DNA of 64,000 nucleotides, from assembly GCA_963739435.1 (NCBI GenBank), contig CAVUAN010000016.1, forward strand, positions 310,001-374,000. Reading direction: 5' to 3'. Position numbers and translations under genes: made by a program. This document shows positions 17,308 to 26,135 of this stretch, in pieces. Source of the DNA: CAVUAN01 sp963739435 (GTDB taxonomy: Bacteria > Acidobacteriota > Thermoanaerobaculia > UBA5066 > Gp7-AA6). The notes beneath the pieces are model-generated. The model was given only the letters and a program-made list of their open reading frames with translations. It was not told where the DNA came from and did no database searches. Positions within the stretch are counted from its first letter, which is position 1. Each line of letters opens with the position of its first letter.

Positions 17308-18431
17308 CAGCTGTCCTCGGGCTTGGGCGCCGGGTCGTTGCCGGGCTGGACCGCGTTGTTGACCTTGACGGCGGCCCCGTTGCGGAGCTTGAAGACTCCC
17401 GAGGAAACCACTTGTTCCCCGGCCTTGATCCCGGAGAGAACCGCGACCTGGTCGCCCCGAGCGCCGCCGAGCTTGACGAATTGCTGGCGCACACCGAGGT
17501 ACTTGCCTTTCGGCCCCGTGACCTCTTCGACGACGTAGACCGAGTCGCCGTACGGCGCGTACAGGATCGCCGAAGTGGGCACCGTGACGGCCGCATCGCC
17601 CGACCCGATGCCCACGTTCGTCTTCACGAACATGCCGGGGCGGAGCTTGGCGTCGGCGTTGGCGAAGGTGGCCTGGATCTGGACGTTCCGGGTCGCCTCG
17701 TTGGCGACAGCGTCGACCGCGGTGACGCGGCCGTCCGCCTCGACCCCCGCCCCGCCTTCGGCCGTGGCATGGACCGGAGCGCCGGCCTTGAGCTGTGCCA
17801 CCTGCTGCTGGGGAACGGAGAAGTTGACGTAGACCGGCCGAATGGACTGGAGAGGCACGACGGCGGCCCCGGCCTCCAGATACTGGCCGAGATTGATCTG
17901 ACGGATCCCGAGGACTCCCGCAAACGGAGCCCGAATCGTCTTGCGCTCGATCGTGGCGCGGAGCTCACCGATCCGGGCCACTGCCTGCTTCTGTTCGGCA
18001 TCGAGCCGGTCGAGGTCGGCCTGGGCCGCGATTCCCTGATCGACCAGTTCTTTCTGGCGCTTCAGGTTCAGGTCCGCGATCCAGCGGGCGGCCTCGGCCG
18101 CAGTCAGCTGGGCCTCTTCCTGCCTCGTGTCGAGACGCACGAGGACAGCGCCGGCGGCGACCGACTGACCCGACTCGAACACGATCTTTTCCACGATGCC
18201 GGGCAGATCGGCGCTGACCGTCACGCCCTGGACCGCTGCCACGGACCCGATCGAGCTCCACGTCGCCGGCCATTGCTCCTGCTTGGCGACGACCGTCGTC
18301 ACGGCCTCGGGAGGCGGCTGGAACGACGCCTGCTGCTTCATCCCAGCCTGGATCTGCCGCGTCTTGACGGCGGCAATCGTGGCGACGAAAACCCCCACCG
18401 CGCCGAGCATCAAGAGCATCCGTTTCTTCAT
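17307..18431 (-). CDS. RND efflux periplasmic adaptor (membrane fusion protein)
   Basis: The 374-residue protein has an N-terminal membrane anchor (MLLMLGAVGVFVATIAAVKT). The lipoyl/biotinyl half-motifs (GIVEKIVFESGQSVAAGAVL and KTIRAPFAGVLGIRQINLGQ) flank a helical hairpin, followed by beta-barrel and membrane-proximal domains. This is the HlyD/AcrA layout. The ATG at 18431 has a GGAGGG site upstream; the longer frame from 18470 adds only 13 unlikely residues. It is the first gene of the leftward run and should bridge the RND pump to an outer-membrane channel. Confidence 0.92.
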   Translation of the reverse strand: MKKRMLLMLGAVGVFVATIAAVKTRQIQAGMKQQASFQPPPEAVTTVVAKQEQWPATWSSIGSVAAVQGVTVSADLPGIVEKIVFESGQSVAAGAVLVRLDTRQEEAQLTAAEAARWIADLNLKRQKELVDQGIAAQADLDRLDAEQKQAVARIGELRATIERKTIRAPFAGVLGIRQINLGQYLEAGAAVVPLQSIRPVYVNFSVPQQQVAQLKAGAPVHATAEGGAGVEADGRVTAVDAVANEATRNVQIQATFANADAKLRPGMFVKTNVGIGSGDAAVTVPTSAILYAPYGDSVYVVEEVTGPKGKYLGVRQQFVKLGGARGDQVAVLSGIKAGEQVVSSGVFKLRNGAAVKVNNAVQPGNDPAPKPEDS

Positions 18432-18602
18432 TCGGTTGGACCCTCCGTTTCGCGTGTCCTTTCCCTGCAAACCCCATTCCGATCAGGAAGATAGGGATGC
18501 GGGCTGTCCTGGCCGATTCGGGCCGAGGGCAAACGGGCGGCAGCCCCCAAGACTTATGTTACGCAATAAAGCGCGTCGAGATTCAGGCCCGAGCCCGTAT
18601 TC

Positions 18603-19067
18603 TCACTTCCCGTCAACCCGGGTCGTCGTGGCAGGGCCGATGCCGTAGATGACGACTTCACACGCCTCTTCCCTGGCGCCGTCGTAGTGAACCTTTCCGG
18701 CGTGATGAACGACGAAGCTGCCGACCGGCATGGGCATCGTGCTCGCCGGGTCGAACTTCTCGCCCGTGCCCACCCACCAGGTCCCCGAGACCACCACGAC
18801 AAACCGATCGCTCGGATGAAAGTGCGGGCGGCTGAAACTGCCCGCCGCAAATCGGTTGCGCACGGCGTAGGGACCGGGCTTACCCGGATCGCCGTAGAGC
18901 ACGACGCTCGAGAGCCCCGGGAATTCCTTGCTGTCGACCCATTGGAAGTCTTTCGGCAGCTTGTACGCCAGCACCGCCGGATCGGGCTCTGCGGCGGAAC
19001 CCGAGCTCGTCGCCAGGGCAATTGCGAGCAGCCCCAGAGGCACCGCTTGCGCCAGAGGTCCATTCAT
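18603..19067 (-). CDS. Secreted cupin-domain protein
   Basis: The 154-residue protein has a signal peptide (PLGLLAIALATSSGSAA). The cupin motif 1 is visible as RPHFHPSDRFVVVVSGTWWV, with metal-binding-type His residues, and motif 2 as GSFVVHHAGKVHYDGA. A GGAGG site lies upstream of the ATG at 19067, which fixes the start; the frame continues upstream but is not coding. Cupins of this size with a signal peptide are often annotated only as 'cupin domain'. The substrate is unknown. The gene is monocistronic and diverges from the FG-GAP gene. Confidence 0.8.
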   Translation of the reverse strand: MNGPLAQAVPLGLLAIALATSSGSAAEPDPAVLAYKLPKDFQWVDSKEFPGLSSVVLYGDPGKPGPYAVRNRFAAGSFSRPHFHPSDRFVVVVSGTWWVGTGEKFDPASTMPMPVGSFVVHHAGKVHYDGAREEACEVVIYGIGPATTTRVDGK

Positions 19068-19136
19068 ATCGCCTCCCCATCGGCCGCGACAATACGGCCA
19101 TTCCTTATTCGCTGGCATGATAGCGAAGGAGGTTCG

Positions 19137-19184
19137 ATGAAGAGACTCGTCCTCGTCGTGGTCGTGCGGCAGGACGCGGAGTAG
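19137..19184 (+). CDS. 15-codon open frame just before the FG-GAP gene
   Basis: An ATG with a strong upstream AAGGAGG opens a 15-residue frame, MKRLVLVVVVRQDAE, that ends in TAG directly before the GTG of the next gene and in the same frame. It may be a leader peptide that couples translation. It may instead be the true start of the FG-GAP protein, with the amber codon a real or sequencing mutation; the hydrophobic LVLVVVV run would fit a damaged signal anchor. Confidence 0.35.
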   Translation: MKRLVLVVVVRQDAE

Positions 19185-21425
19185 GTGGCGGCGACGGGCC
19201 GCCGCGGGAAGGTCCTCGCGCTTCTCGGGGTCGTCCTCGCCCTCGGCGCCGGGATCTGGCTCTACGAGAACGCCTCGCTGACGCGGCTGCGGCGCGACTT
19301 CGAGCCATGGATGCACCGGCTCGAACGCTGGAGAGACTCCATCGAGGAGACGCGCCGGGCCCTGCGCCGCCGCGAGGCCTCACCGTCCGACCCCGCGGGG
19401 CTCGAGCCGCTCCGGTCATGGGCGTGGAAGGACCTCGACCGGATCGCGTGGATCTCAACCCGCGTCGAAAAGCCATCCCACGACGTCTCTCCCGTGCACG
19501 AGAGGACTCGCGGCCGCGTTCATTTCAGCGTGGGCGGCTTTGGCAGGGATGGGGCGCGCGTCGAGAGGAGCGCCGACGCCTTCGTCTCGGCCGAATGGGA
19601 TCCGCGACAGGATCAGCCGGCACCGACACGGGTCTCGATCTCCTGGGGAAAAGCCATCGAGGAGCGGACGAACCTCTCGCCGCGTTTTCACGAGGCCACT
19701 TCGGAGTCGGGCCTGGGAGCGCCGCGCCACGACCCGCCCGTCCCACGAACGAACCGCCTGATCGCCGACATCTGGCCGGGCTCCGGGGCCGCTATCCTCG
19801 ATTACAACCGCGACGGCTTCGAGGACCTGTTCGTTGCCGACGGCGTCCGCTCCATCCTGTACCGGAATGACGGGCGCGGCCACTTCACCGACGTCACACT
19901 CTCAGCCGGGCTCGCGGGGCCGGACGGGCGCGGCATCGCCGCCACCGGGGTCGCTGCGGGCGACGTCGATGGCGACGGGTTTCCCGATCTCTTCATCACG
20001 GACGCATTTGGCCCCGCCCGCCTCTTCCGCAACCGCGGCGACGGCACTTTCGAGGAGGTCACGGAGCAGTCCGGCATCTCGGTTGTCGGCAACGCGCGCT
20101 CCGCGGCTTTCGCGGATGTCGACGGAGACGGGGACCTCGACCTCTTCGTCTGCGTGACCGGCGACTACTACGGCCAGATGCCGGATCCGCCGTTCGATGC
20201 CAAGGACGGAAAGCCCAACCATCTCTACTTGAACGACGGGCACGGCCGCTTCACCGACGCGACGAAGGCCTTCGGGCTGGCAAACGAAAACCGCTGGTCC
20301 CTGTCCTGCCTCTTCGCCGACTACGACGGCGACGGCCGCACGGACCTCCTCGTCACCAACGACTTCGGTCTCAAGAACCTCTACCGGAATGTCGGCAAAG
20401 GACACTTCGAGGACGTCGCAAAGGCGGCCGGAACGCAGGTGCGCGCCTACGGAATGTCGGCGGCCTGGGCGGACTTCGACGGCGACGGGCTGCTCGACCT
20501 CTACACGACAGGCACCGATACCCAGTGGTTCTTCGTCCACGAGTACCCGTCGATGCCCGTCGGCCTGTCCGGCCGCCTCTTTCTTCCGATCGCGGTGCGG
20601 TGGATGGAACAGATGGCGACGGGAAACACCCTTCTTCTTCAGAGGCCCGACCACACGTTCTCAGACGCCACGGCCCGCTCCGGCGCCAGGCATGCCGGTT
20701 GGAACTGGAGTTCCATCGCGGCCGACCTCGACAACGACTCGTGGCCGGACATCTATGCGACCAACGGGATGTGGGGCGACGGGAGGGACCACGACCGCGA
20801 GCTCGAGTTCTGGTGGGAGACGCTCGCCTACTGGGACGATTACGTGGCCCTGAAGAAAACCTTCGACCGAAAGGGCGCGGGAATTGCGGGCCTCGAGCGG
20901 GACCGCTACTTCCGCAACCGCGGCGCCGACCGGGACCGCGGGCCCGATGGCCCGATGTTCGAAGAGCGGTCGTTCCTCGAGGGGCTGGACCTCGACTCCA
21001 ACGGCCGCGCGGTCATCGCCTTCGACGCGAACGGCGACGGCGCGCTCGACCTGTACATCCGCTCCATCGGCGCCCCGGAAGCCCTCTTTCTCGGGAGCCG
21101 GCGATCAGACGAGCACTTCCTTCGCGTCCGGCTTCGCGGCACGCCGGGCCGGGACAACAGCGACGGCGTCGGCAGCCGGGTCGTCGCCGTTCTGCCTGGG
21201 GGGCGCCGCATCGTCCTCGAAACGGGAAACGCCAGCGGTTACCTCTCGACGGGGAGCCCCATTGCACACATCGGCCTCGGCCCGGTGACCCGCCTCCTCG
21301 ATCTGAGCGTGACCTGGCCTTCCGGAAGAGTCCAGGACCTCGGCCCGGTCGAGGCCGTCGACCGCACAATCCTCGTGGACGAGGGCAGCGGCATTCTTCC
21401 GGCACACCCGCCGGGCGCACGATAA
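19185..21425 (+). CDS. FG-GAP/VCBS repeat protein with UnbV/ASPIC C-terminal domain
   Basis: The 746-residue protein has an N-terminal hydrophobic anchor (KVLALLGVVLALGAGIWLY). At least five FG-GAP/VCBS-type repeats with calcium-binding DxDGDG loops follow, for example AAGDVDGDGFPDLFITDAFG and FADVDGDGDLDLFVCVTGDY. The last 100 residues (DNSDGVGSRVVAVLPGGRR, then LDLSVTWPSGRVQDL) match the ASPIC/UnbV domain, as in CRTAC1-like proteins. Such proteins are extracellular or envelope beta-propellers of unclear role, abundant in Acidobacteriota and Planctomycetota. The halogenase-like gene follows after 12 bp. The GTG start has only a GGAG right next to it; see the 15-codon frame before it. Confidence 0.85.
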   Translation: MAATGRRGKVLALLGVVLALGAGIWLYENASLTRLRRDFEPWMHRLERWRDSIEETRRALRRREASPSDPAGLEPLRSWAWKDLDRIAWISTRVEKPSHDVSPVHERTRGRVHFSVGGFGRDGARVERSADAFVSAEWDPRQDQPAPTRVSISWGKAIEERTNLSPRFHEATSESGLGAPRHDPPVPRTNRLIADIWPGSGAAILDYNRDGFEDLFVADGVRSILYRNDGRGHFTDVTLSAGLAGPDGRGIAATGVAAGDVDGDGFPDLFITDAFGPARLFRNRGDGTFEEVTEQSGISVVGNARSAAFADVDGDGDLDLFVCVTGDYYGQMPDPPFDAKDGKPNHLYLNDGHGRFTDATKAFGLANENRWSLSCLFADYDGDGRTDLLVTNDFGLKNLYRNVGKGHFEDVAKAAGTQVRAYGMSAAWADFDGDGLLDLYTTGTDTQWFFVHEYPSMPVGLSGRLFLPIAVRWMEQMATGNTLLLQRPDHTFSDATARSGARHAGWNWSSIAADLDNDSWPDIYATNGMWGDGRDHDRELEFWWETLAYWDDYVALKKTFDRKGAGIAGLERDRYFRNRGADRDRGPDGPMFEERSFLEGLDLDSNGRAVIAFDANGDGALDLYIRSIGAPEALFLGSRRSDEHFLRVRLRGTPGRDNSDGVGSRVVAVLPGGRRIVLETGNASGYLSTGSPIAHIGLGPVTRLLDLSVTWPSGRVQDLGPVEAVDRTILVDEGSGILPAHPPGAR

Positions 21426-21437
21426 ACTGAAGAGGCG

Positions 21438-23027
21438 ATGGAGAGTTTCGACGTCGTCATCGTTGGAGGCGCCGTCGCCGGTGCCTCGACCGCGATTCTT
21501 CTCAGGCGGCAGATGCCGCAGCTCAAGATCCTCGTCGTCGAGAAGGCCGACCGCTTTGACTGGAAGGTCGGAGAATCGACCGTCGAAGTCTCCGCCTATT
21601 TTCTAACGCGGGTCCTGAAACAATACGACCACCTCTCCCGCGAGCAGCTTCCCAAGCAGGCCTTCCGCTACTGGTTCGTCAACGACCGGGTCTCCTGTTT
21701 GCGCGAGGCATCCGAGGTTGGACCGACCCAGCTCGCACGCACACCTTCGTTCCAGCTCGACCGCTCGAAGCTCGACGAGCACCTGCTTTCTGTCGCCGTT
21801 GCCGAAGGCAGCGAGCTCTGGCGCCCGGCGCGCGTGACGGCCTTCGAGCTGAAAGGCCCCGAGGGCAACCGTCTCTCCGTCGAGCGGGAGGACGGGTCGA
21901 AGGCCGAGGTGGCCGCGAAGTGGGTCGTGGACGCCACCGGCCGCCACGCGATCCTGGCGCGCAAACGCGGAGGGGTCACGCCGATCGACTCGCATCCGAT
22001 TTCCGCGATCTGGGTTCGCTACCGGGGCGTCAAGGACATGGACGGGCCCGAAGTCGTGGGGACCGACCCTTCCGATCCCTTCGTGCGCGGAGTCCTGGCG
22101 TCCCGACGCCTCGCGACCAACCACTTCAACGGCTGGGGCTATTGGATCTGGTTCATTCCGCTCAAGGATGGCGAGACATCCGTTGGGCTCGTCTGGGACA
22201 AGCGGCTCGTCCAGCCCGAGGGTGCGACACCCCTCGAGAAGCTGAAACGCTTCCTGGACGGCAACCCGTTGACGCGGGAGTTGCTCGAGCACGCGTCCGT
22301 CGTCGAGGGAGATTGCCGCTCCTACGGCCACCTCCCCTACTACGTGGACACGTTCATCGGTTCAGGCTGGACGTGCGTCGGAGACGCCGGCGGGTTTCTC
22401 GACCCGTTCTACTCGCCGGGCCTCGACCAGATGGCCTTCTCGGTTCACATGCGGGTCGGGCTGATGACAAAAGCTCTCTCGGGAGCTCCGCTCGAGGAGA
22501 TGGAGAAGGCTTACGAAGACCACAACCGCTGCTACTCCCGCTTCTTCCGCTACTTCTACGAATCGATCTACCAGGACAAGTACCACGTCATGGGCGACTA
22601 CGACACGATGACGACGGCGTTTCTCCTCGACACCGGCCTGTACTACGCGGCGGCGATCATTCCCGTGTACCGGTGGTCGCACGAGCGGCTGGGCGTGCCG
22701 CCCTTCTACCAGGACGGCGCCGAAATGGGCTTCTACCCGATCCGCTTCTACAACCGGCGCCTGGTCTCGATCGCGAAGCGGAAGATGGCGCTCGGCATCT
22801 ACGGCAATCACAACGCGGGCCGGCGCCCCGGCTTCGTCGGGTTCTCCGTGCGGTCCGCCGCCTTCGTGATGATCGCTCACGGCTTGCTGCGCTGGTGGAA
22901 AGCCGAGTTCGCCAACGCCTGGACCTACGTCGTCCGCCCGCGCCCCCGCTTCGCTCCGCACGCCGCGGCGCCGGCGCCTGGTGCCCCGGCCCCTCTTGGC
23001 GCCGACCGCCGCACGACAGCCTCCTAG
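21438..23027 (+). CDS. FAD-dependent halogenase-like oxidoreductase
   Basis: The 529-residue enzyme has an N-terminal FAD-binding Rossmann motif (VVIVGGAVAGASTA) and a second FAD motif, WTCVGDAGGFLDPFYSPGLD. Near residue 236 it has WIWFIPLKDG, which fits the WxWxIP signature of flavin-dependent halogenases and separates them from ordinary monooxygenases. The segment WKVGEST resembles the conserved region near the active-site lysine. The C-terminal 200 residues include a hydrophobic helix (FVMIAHGLLRWW). The substrate cannot be told from sequence, and the WxWxIP motif also occurs in some geranylgeranyl-reductase-like proteins. It is in an operon with the FG-GAP/UnbV gene, with no biosynthetic cluster around it. 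Confidence 0.7.
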   Translation: MESFDVVIVGGAVAGASTAILLRRQMPQLKILVVEKADRFDWKVGESTVEVSAYFLTRVLKQYDHLSREQLPKQAFRYWFVNDRVSCLREASEVGPTQLARTPSFQLDRSKLDEHLLSVAVAEGSELWRPARVTAFELKGPEGNRLSVEREDGSKAEVAAKWVVDATGRHAILARKRGGVTPIDSHPISAIWVRYRGVKDMDGPEVVGTDPSDPFVRGVLASRRLATNHFNGWGYWIWFIPLKDGETSVGLVWDKRLVQPEGATPLEKLKRFLDGNPLTRELLEHASVVEGDCRSYGHLPYYVDTFIGSGWTCVGDAGGFLDPFYSPGLDQMAFSVHMRVGLMTKALSGAPLEEMEKAYEDHNRCYSRFFRYFYESIYQDKYHVMGDYDTMTTAFLLDTGLYYAAAIIPVYRWSHERLGVPPFYQDGAEMGFYPIRFYNRRLVSIAKRKMALGIYGNHNAGRRPGFVGFSVRSAAFVMIAHGLLRWWKAEFANAWTYVVRPRPRFAPHAAAPAPGAPAPLGADRRTTAS

Positions 23028-23090
23028 CCGCGCGCGCGGGAACCGGGCGGCGCCGGGCCTCAGGGCGGCCCGGCGCCTCAGAAGATCCGG

Positions 23091-23549
23091 CTACTCGCAG
23101 GTCAGACGGACTTGGGCCTTCCCCTGATCGACGTCGATCGTCAGATCACCGAGGTTGCGCAGGAGCGAGTCGAGCTCGTCGCAGTCGGACGTGGAGCGAG
23201 CCATCTTGCTCAGATCGATCCCCTGCTCGCGCAGTTTCTCGGCCACGGAGCTGCCCGCAAACGACGGCAGGATGGCGCCCAGCCGCATGCCGCCCCGCAT
23301 GAGCGCGATCGGAATGCGGATGTTGACTTCCTTGTCCTGGGTCGCCCCGGCGTTGGTCTTGTGGACGACCACGCGCAGCCAGCGGGGCCGCTGCTTGCCC
23401 GCTTCGGCCTCCCCCGTCTCGGCGGAGGCCGAGGCCCCTGCCGCGGCAGCGCGCGGCGCCTCGATCGCGCGCAGGAGGTCCTGCGCTTCCTCGACGGTGA
23501 TCTTCTTTTCCGACAGCATCTCCAGGATTCGACGCGCTTCTTCACTCAT
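23091..23549 (-). CDS. SHOCT-like (YvlB/LiaX N-terminal type) protein
   Basis: The 152-residue protein starts with a short helical module, RRILEMLSEKKITVEEAQDL, of the SHOCT-like type found at the start of YvlB and LiaX proteins. A low-complexity alanine linker follows, then a beta-rich region (RWLRVVVHKTNAG, then KEVNIRIPIALMRGG). No enzyme motif is visible. Its start lies 8 bp inside the end of the DUF2089 gene, so the pair is co-translated. Such pairs are common and are thought to act in envelope-stress sensing. I infer that it is controlled by its partner. Confidence 0.75.
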   Translation of the reverse strand: MSEEARRILEMLSEKKITVEEAQDLLRAIEAPRAAAAGASASAETGEAEAGKQRPRWLRVVVHKTNAGATQDKEVNIRIPIALMRGGMRLGAILPSFAGSSVAEKLREQGIDLSKMARSTSDCDELDSLLRNLGDLTIDVDQGKAQVRLTCE

Positions 23550-23919
23550 GTTTGGGCCTCAGGCGCGCGATGACCTCGCGCGCGGTCAGTTCGCCACGTT
23601 CGAGTTTGTCGAGGAGTTCGTTGGTCGAGGGCGGTGGCGAGTGATCGACCTCGGCAAACGGCAGCTGCTCCCCGATGCGGTTCAGACGGTTCTTGATGGT
23701 CGGGTAGCTGACACCAAACCACTTCTCCATCTGCTTGATCGATCCGTGACTGCGGACGAAGGCGGCGACGAAAACCTGATCGTCGCCGGAGAGCTGGGCC
23801 AGGGGAGGCGGGTCGAAGCTGCCCTCGACGGCGATTCCCGTCTCAGTGAGCCGGATGCGCTCGATCGAGAATGCCGCCCCACCCGTGAGCTTCGTGAGCG
23901 ATTGCCAATCGTTCTTCAT
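23542..23919 (-). CDS. DUF2089-family DNA-binding protein
   Basis: The 125-residue protein carries a clear helix-turn-helix, HGSIKQMEKWFGVSYPTIKN, preceded by SGDDQVFVAAFVRS as in DUF2089 proteins. The C-terminal helix (LDKLERGELTAREVIARL) resembles the SHOCT-type module of its neighbour and may mediate their interaction. It is the first gene of the pair, and its AT-rich upstream region holds two clear palindromes (23948-23964 and 23971-23983). This suggests autoregulation. The ATG has only a weak Shine-Dalgarno. Confidence 0.8.
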   Translation of the reverse strand: MKNDWQSLTKLTGGAAFSIERIRLTETGIAVEGSFDPPPLAQLSGDDQVFVAAFVRSHGSIKQMEKWFGVSYPTIKNRLNRIGEQLPFAEVDHSPPPSTNELLDKLERGELTAREVIARLRPKHE

Positions 23920-23947
23920 TGACTTTCATGACAATACTCAATCCATG

Positions 23948-23983
23948 TATTGATAAAGTCAATAGCTAACTTGATAAAATCAA
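23948..23983. promoter_or_regulatory. Tandem palindromic operators upstream of the DUF2089 gene
   Basis: TATTGA-TAAAG-TCAATA (23948-23964) and TTGAT-AAA-ATCAA (23971-23983) are perfect palindromes sharing a TTGA-N5-TCAA core. Their centres are 21 bp apart, two helical turns. A weaker TGA-N6-TCA sits about 21 bp further toward the gene, centred near 23934. On the minus strand the first palindrome contains a TTGACT -35-like element. The layout fits cooperative binding of a dimeric repressor, most simply the DUF2089 protein itself. Confidence 0.55.
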
Positions 23984-24048
23984 TAAACCTGCCTCGCTGA
24001 GGACACGACTCGGACAACCTCAGGCCATTCAATAGCTTAACGAGCGAA

Positions 24049-25028
24049 TCAGCGCAGCAGGTCCTCGATCGCCGCCGACAGGCGTTCCTCGGTCATGCGT
24101 GTCGGCGAGTAGCGGGTGACGACGCCCTTGCGGTCGACGAAGGCGAACGTCGGGAGTGGCGGAAACGCCGTAGCGCAGCATCGCCTCGTCGCTGATCGGG
24201 ACCGCGACGGAATCCGCCAGCCCGTAAGTCTCCTTCCAGGCCTTCTCGATCTTGCCCTTCTCCTCGGTCCGATCCGCGGCAGGCCCGTAGAAGCGTGTCG
24301 GGGCGATGAAGGCGACCCCTTTCGGCGAATACTTCTCGACTGTCCGCCGGAACGCGGCCGCCTGCATCTTGCAGTCGCCGCACGCCTCCCACCAGAAGAA
24401 CAGCACGACGGGAGTCCCGATAGAGCGACTCGAGCGTCGGAGGCTCCTTGCCCAGATGGTCCCCGGCCTTGATCGGCGGGGGCCTTCTGGCCGGCGAGCT
24501 CGATCTGGTTCCGGCGCTTCCAGATCCGCGCGCGCAGGTTGTAGGGGGCCTTCTCCTGGGCCCTCGAGCTTTCGTCCAGGAAACGAATCGCCTCGCTCTT
24601 CTTTCCCGATGCGACCAGGGCCTGCGCCTGGACCTCGATCGCGGTCCCGAGGGCGTAGACCGCTTCCCGATTGGTTTCGTAGTCGGCAGGCGTCTGGAGC
24701 TTCGACTCCGCGAGCTCGCCGGGCCGCTCTGGCGTGGCCCGAGGCCGCCTTCCAGTCGCCCATCAGCGCCGCGCCCCGGGCGACCCACGCGAGGCCCAGG
24801 AGGTAGTCGCCGTCCTCGCCTTTCTCCGCGCGGTGGACCTCCAGGATCGATTCCGCGCTCGGCAGGTCCCCCGCCGAGATCTTGAAGCGGATCATGCGGA
24901 CGTCGAGATCCGAGGGAGGCGGCGCGCGGCGTCGGAGAGGGAGGCGCTGGCACGTCTGCTGGGCCGACTGCCGCGGCCCAAAAGACAGGCCAACAACCAT
25001 GGTCAGGGCGCGGCTCCAGAACGCTCAT
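24049..25028 (-). pseudogene. Thioredoxin/TlpA-like protein, several frame breaks
   Basis: The coding signal jumps frame at least four times, yet the pieces read as one protein. There is a helical region (SAESILEVHRAEKGEDGDYL), a second piece in another frame (ESKLQTPADYETNREAVYAL), and IKAGDHLGKEPPTLESLYR in a third. A thioredoxin-like piece with the active site WWEACGDCKM follows, and the C terminus TRMTEERLSAAIEDLLR ends at TGA 24049. The ATG at 25028 has a good GGAG site. The CxxC motif and the ATP-type loop suggest a periplasmic TlpA/ResA-like redox protein with TPR-like helices. Either the gene is decayed or this stretch has indel errors. As written it cannot make the full protein. Confidence 0.7.
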
Positions 25029-25132
25029 CGGCGCTCCTTCTCGGTTCGGGTTTCCGAACCTGTCGCGCCGAGCGGGCATTCCCTTGCGGCGCCCGCCATC
25101 CAATCGCCGCGTCCGCAGAGGAGGACAGCGAA

Positions 25133-25633
25133 TCAGCTTGCGGCGGGCAGCGGGATCGAGGCCTGGCCGAAGACGTAGCGCCAACCCTTGGGGGTTCTCA
25201 CGTACGTGTCGCTGAACCAGAGCTTGTAGTCCATCGGCTTTCCGTCTCTCGTGCCCTTGATCCACAGGAGCGCCGTGACGACCGCCGTATCGCCCCACAC
25301 CCGGACCTTCTGGGAGCCCGACTCCTCCTCCTGGTGCTCGTAGATCGTCTTTCCGCCGCGCGCATCCTCCAGCAGGTCCGCCTTGGTGAAGGACTTGCCC
25401 CGGCCCGTCACGAGGACGAAGTCATCGGCCAGGATGCGATCCATGGTCGCCGCGTCGTTCTTCGCGACCGCCGCCTGGTACTGCGTGTCGAGGGCCGCGA
25501 CCGCCTTCTCGTCGTCGGCGACTCCGGCGAGGACAGCGGCGGGCTCGAGGACGGCAAGCACGCCGAACCCCAGGAAGGCCGCGACAACGGCGGCCTTCGC
25601 GAGGAGGGTCCAGTCAAAACCGAGGATTCTCAT
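25133..25633 (-). CDS. DUF4440/NTF2-like exported protein
   Basis: The 166-residue protein has an N-terminal hydrophobic segment (AAVVAAFLGFGVLAVLEPAA) and then a typical DUF4440 fold. It reads LDTQYQAAVAKNDAATMDRI, LADDFVLVTGRGKSFTKADL and VWGDTAVVTALLWIKGTRDG, closing with the WRYVFGQASIPL strand. Family members resemble ketosteroid isomerase-like NTF2 proteins and mostly lack a known substrate. Its start overlaps the end of the VOC gene by 20 bp. Confidence 0.8.
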   Translation of the reverse strand: MRILGFDWTLLAKAAVVAAFLGFGVLAVLEPAAVLAGVADDEKAVAALDTQYQAAVAKNDAATMDRILADDFVLVTGRGKSFTKADLLEDARGGKTIYEHQEEESGSQKVRVWGDTAVVTALLWIKGTRDGKPMDYKLWFSDTYVRTPKGWRYVFGQASIPLPAAS

Positions 25634-26106
25634 CGCTCTCCCTCACTCTTTCCATTCCGATCGTGATCTTGAACCCGTCGGGATCGGTCAGGGAGAAATC
25701 GCGCGAGCCCCAGGGCTGATCCTGCGGCCCGGAGTCGAGGGTGCCGCCTCGCGCCACGATCCCCTTCGCCAGGGCGTCGACGTTTTGCTTCGTGTCGCAA
25801 TACAGCCGGAAGCCCTCGCCTTTCTTCCGGTCGCGGCCCTTCTTCCAGTCGTCCTGTCCGATCATGAACGTGACGTCGCCGGCGTTGAGCGAGACGCCCA
25901 TGAGCTTGCCGTCCCGCTCCCACCGTTCCTCGACGGCAAAACCGAGCACGTCCCGGTACCAGGCGAGGCTCTTGCCGAGGTCATTCACGGTGAAGCTCGG
26001 AGAAGCCGAGCGCATCTTCACCGTCGATGATCGGGCGCGGACATTCGCCGGCTTCGCCTTTGCCCTCTTCCGCTGGAGCCTTCGTTGCTTTCTTCTTGGC
26101 TGCCAT
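25614..26106 (-). CDS. VOC/glyoxalase-family protein, N terminus in another frame
   Basis: The vicinal-oxygen-chelate domain reads ASPSFTVNDLGKSLAWYRDV, GDVTFMIGQDDWKKGRDRKK and SLTDPDGFKITIG; it is close to glyoxalase/bleomycin-resistance proteins. This domain alone can start at a GTG at 26021. However, homologues I recall carry a lysine-rich leader, and here MAAKKKATKAPAEEGKG sits at 26106 with an excellent GAGGAGG site but in a different frame, meeting the VOC frame near 26030. So a single frame break is likely. If the GTG is used, the protein is 135 residues and complete. No metal or substrate can be assigned. Confidence 0.65.
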
Positions 26107-26135
26107 CTTCTCCTCCTCTTTCGTTTGAAAGCCTA

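Noticed and set aside
18687..19184. Rightward open frame of 165 codons before the FG-GAP gene
   Set aside because: It runs antisense to the cupin gene; only its last 15 codons have a ribosome site and are reported separately.
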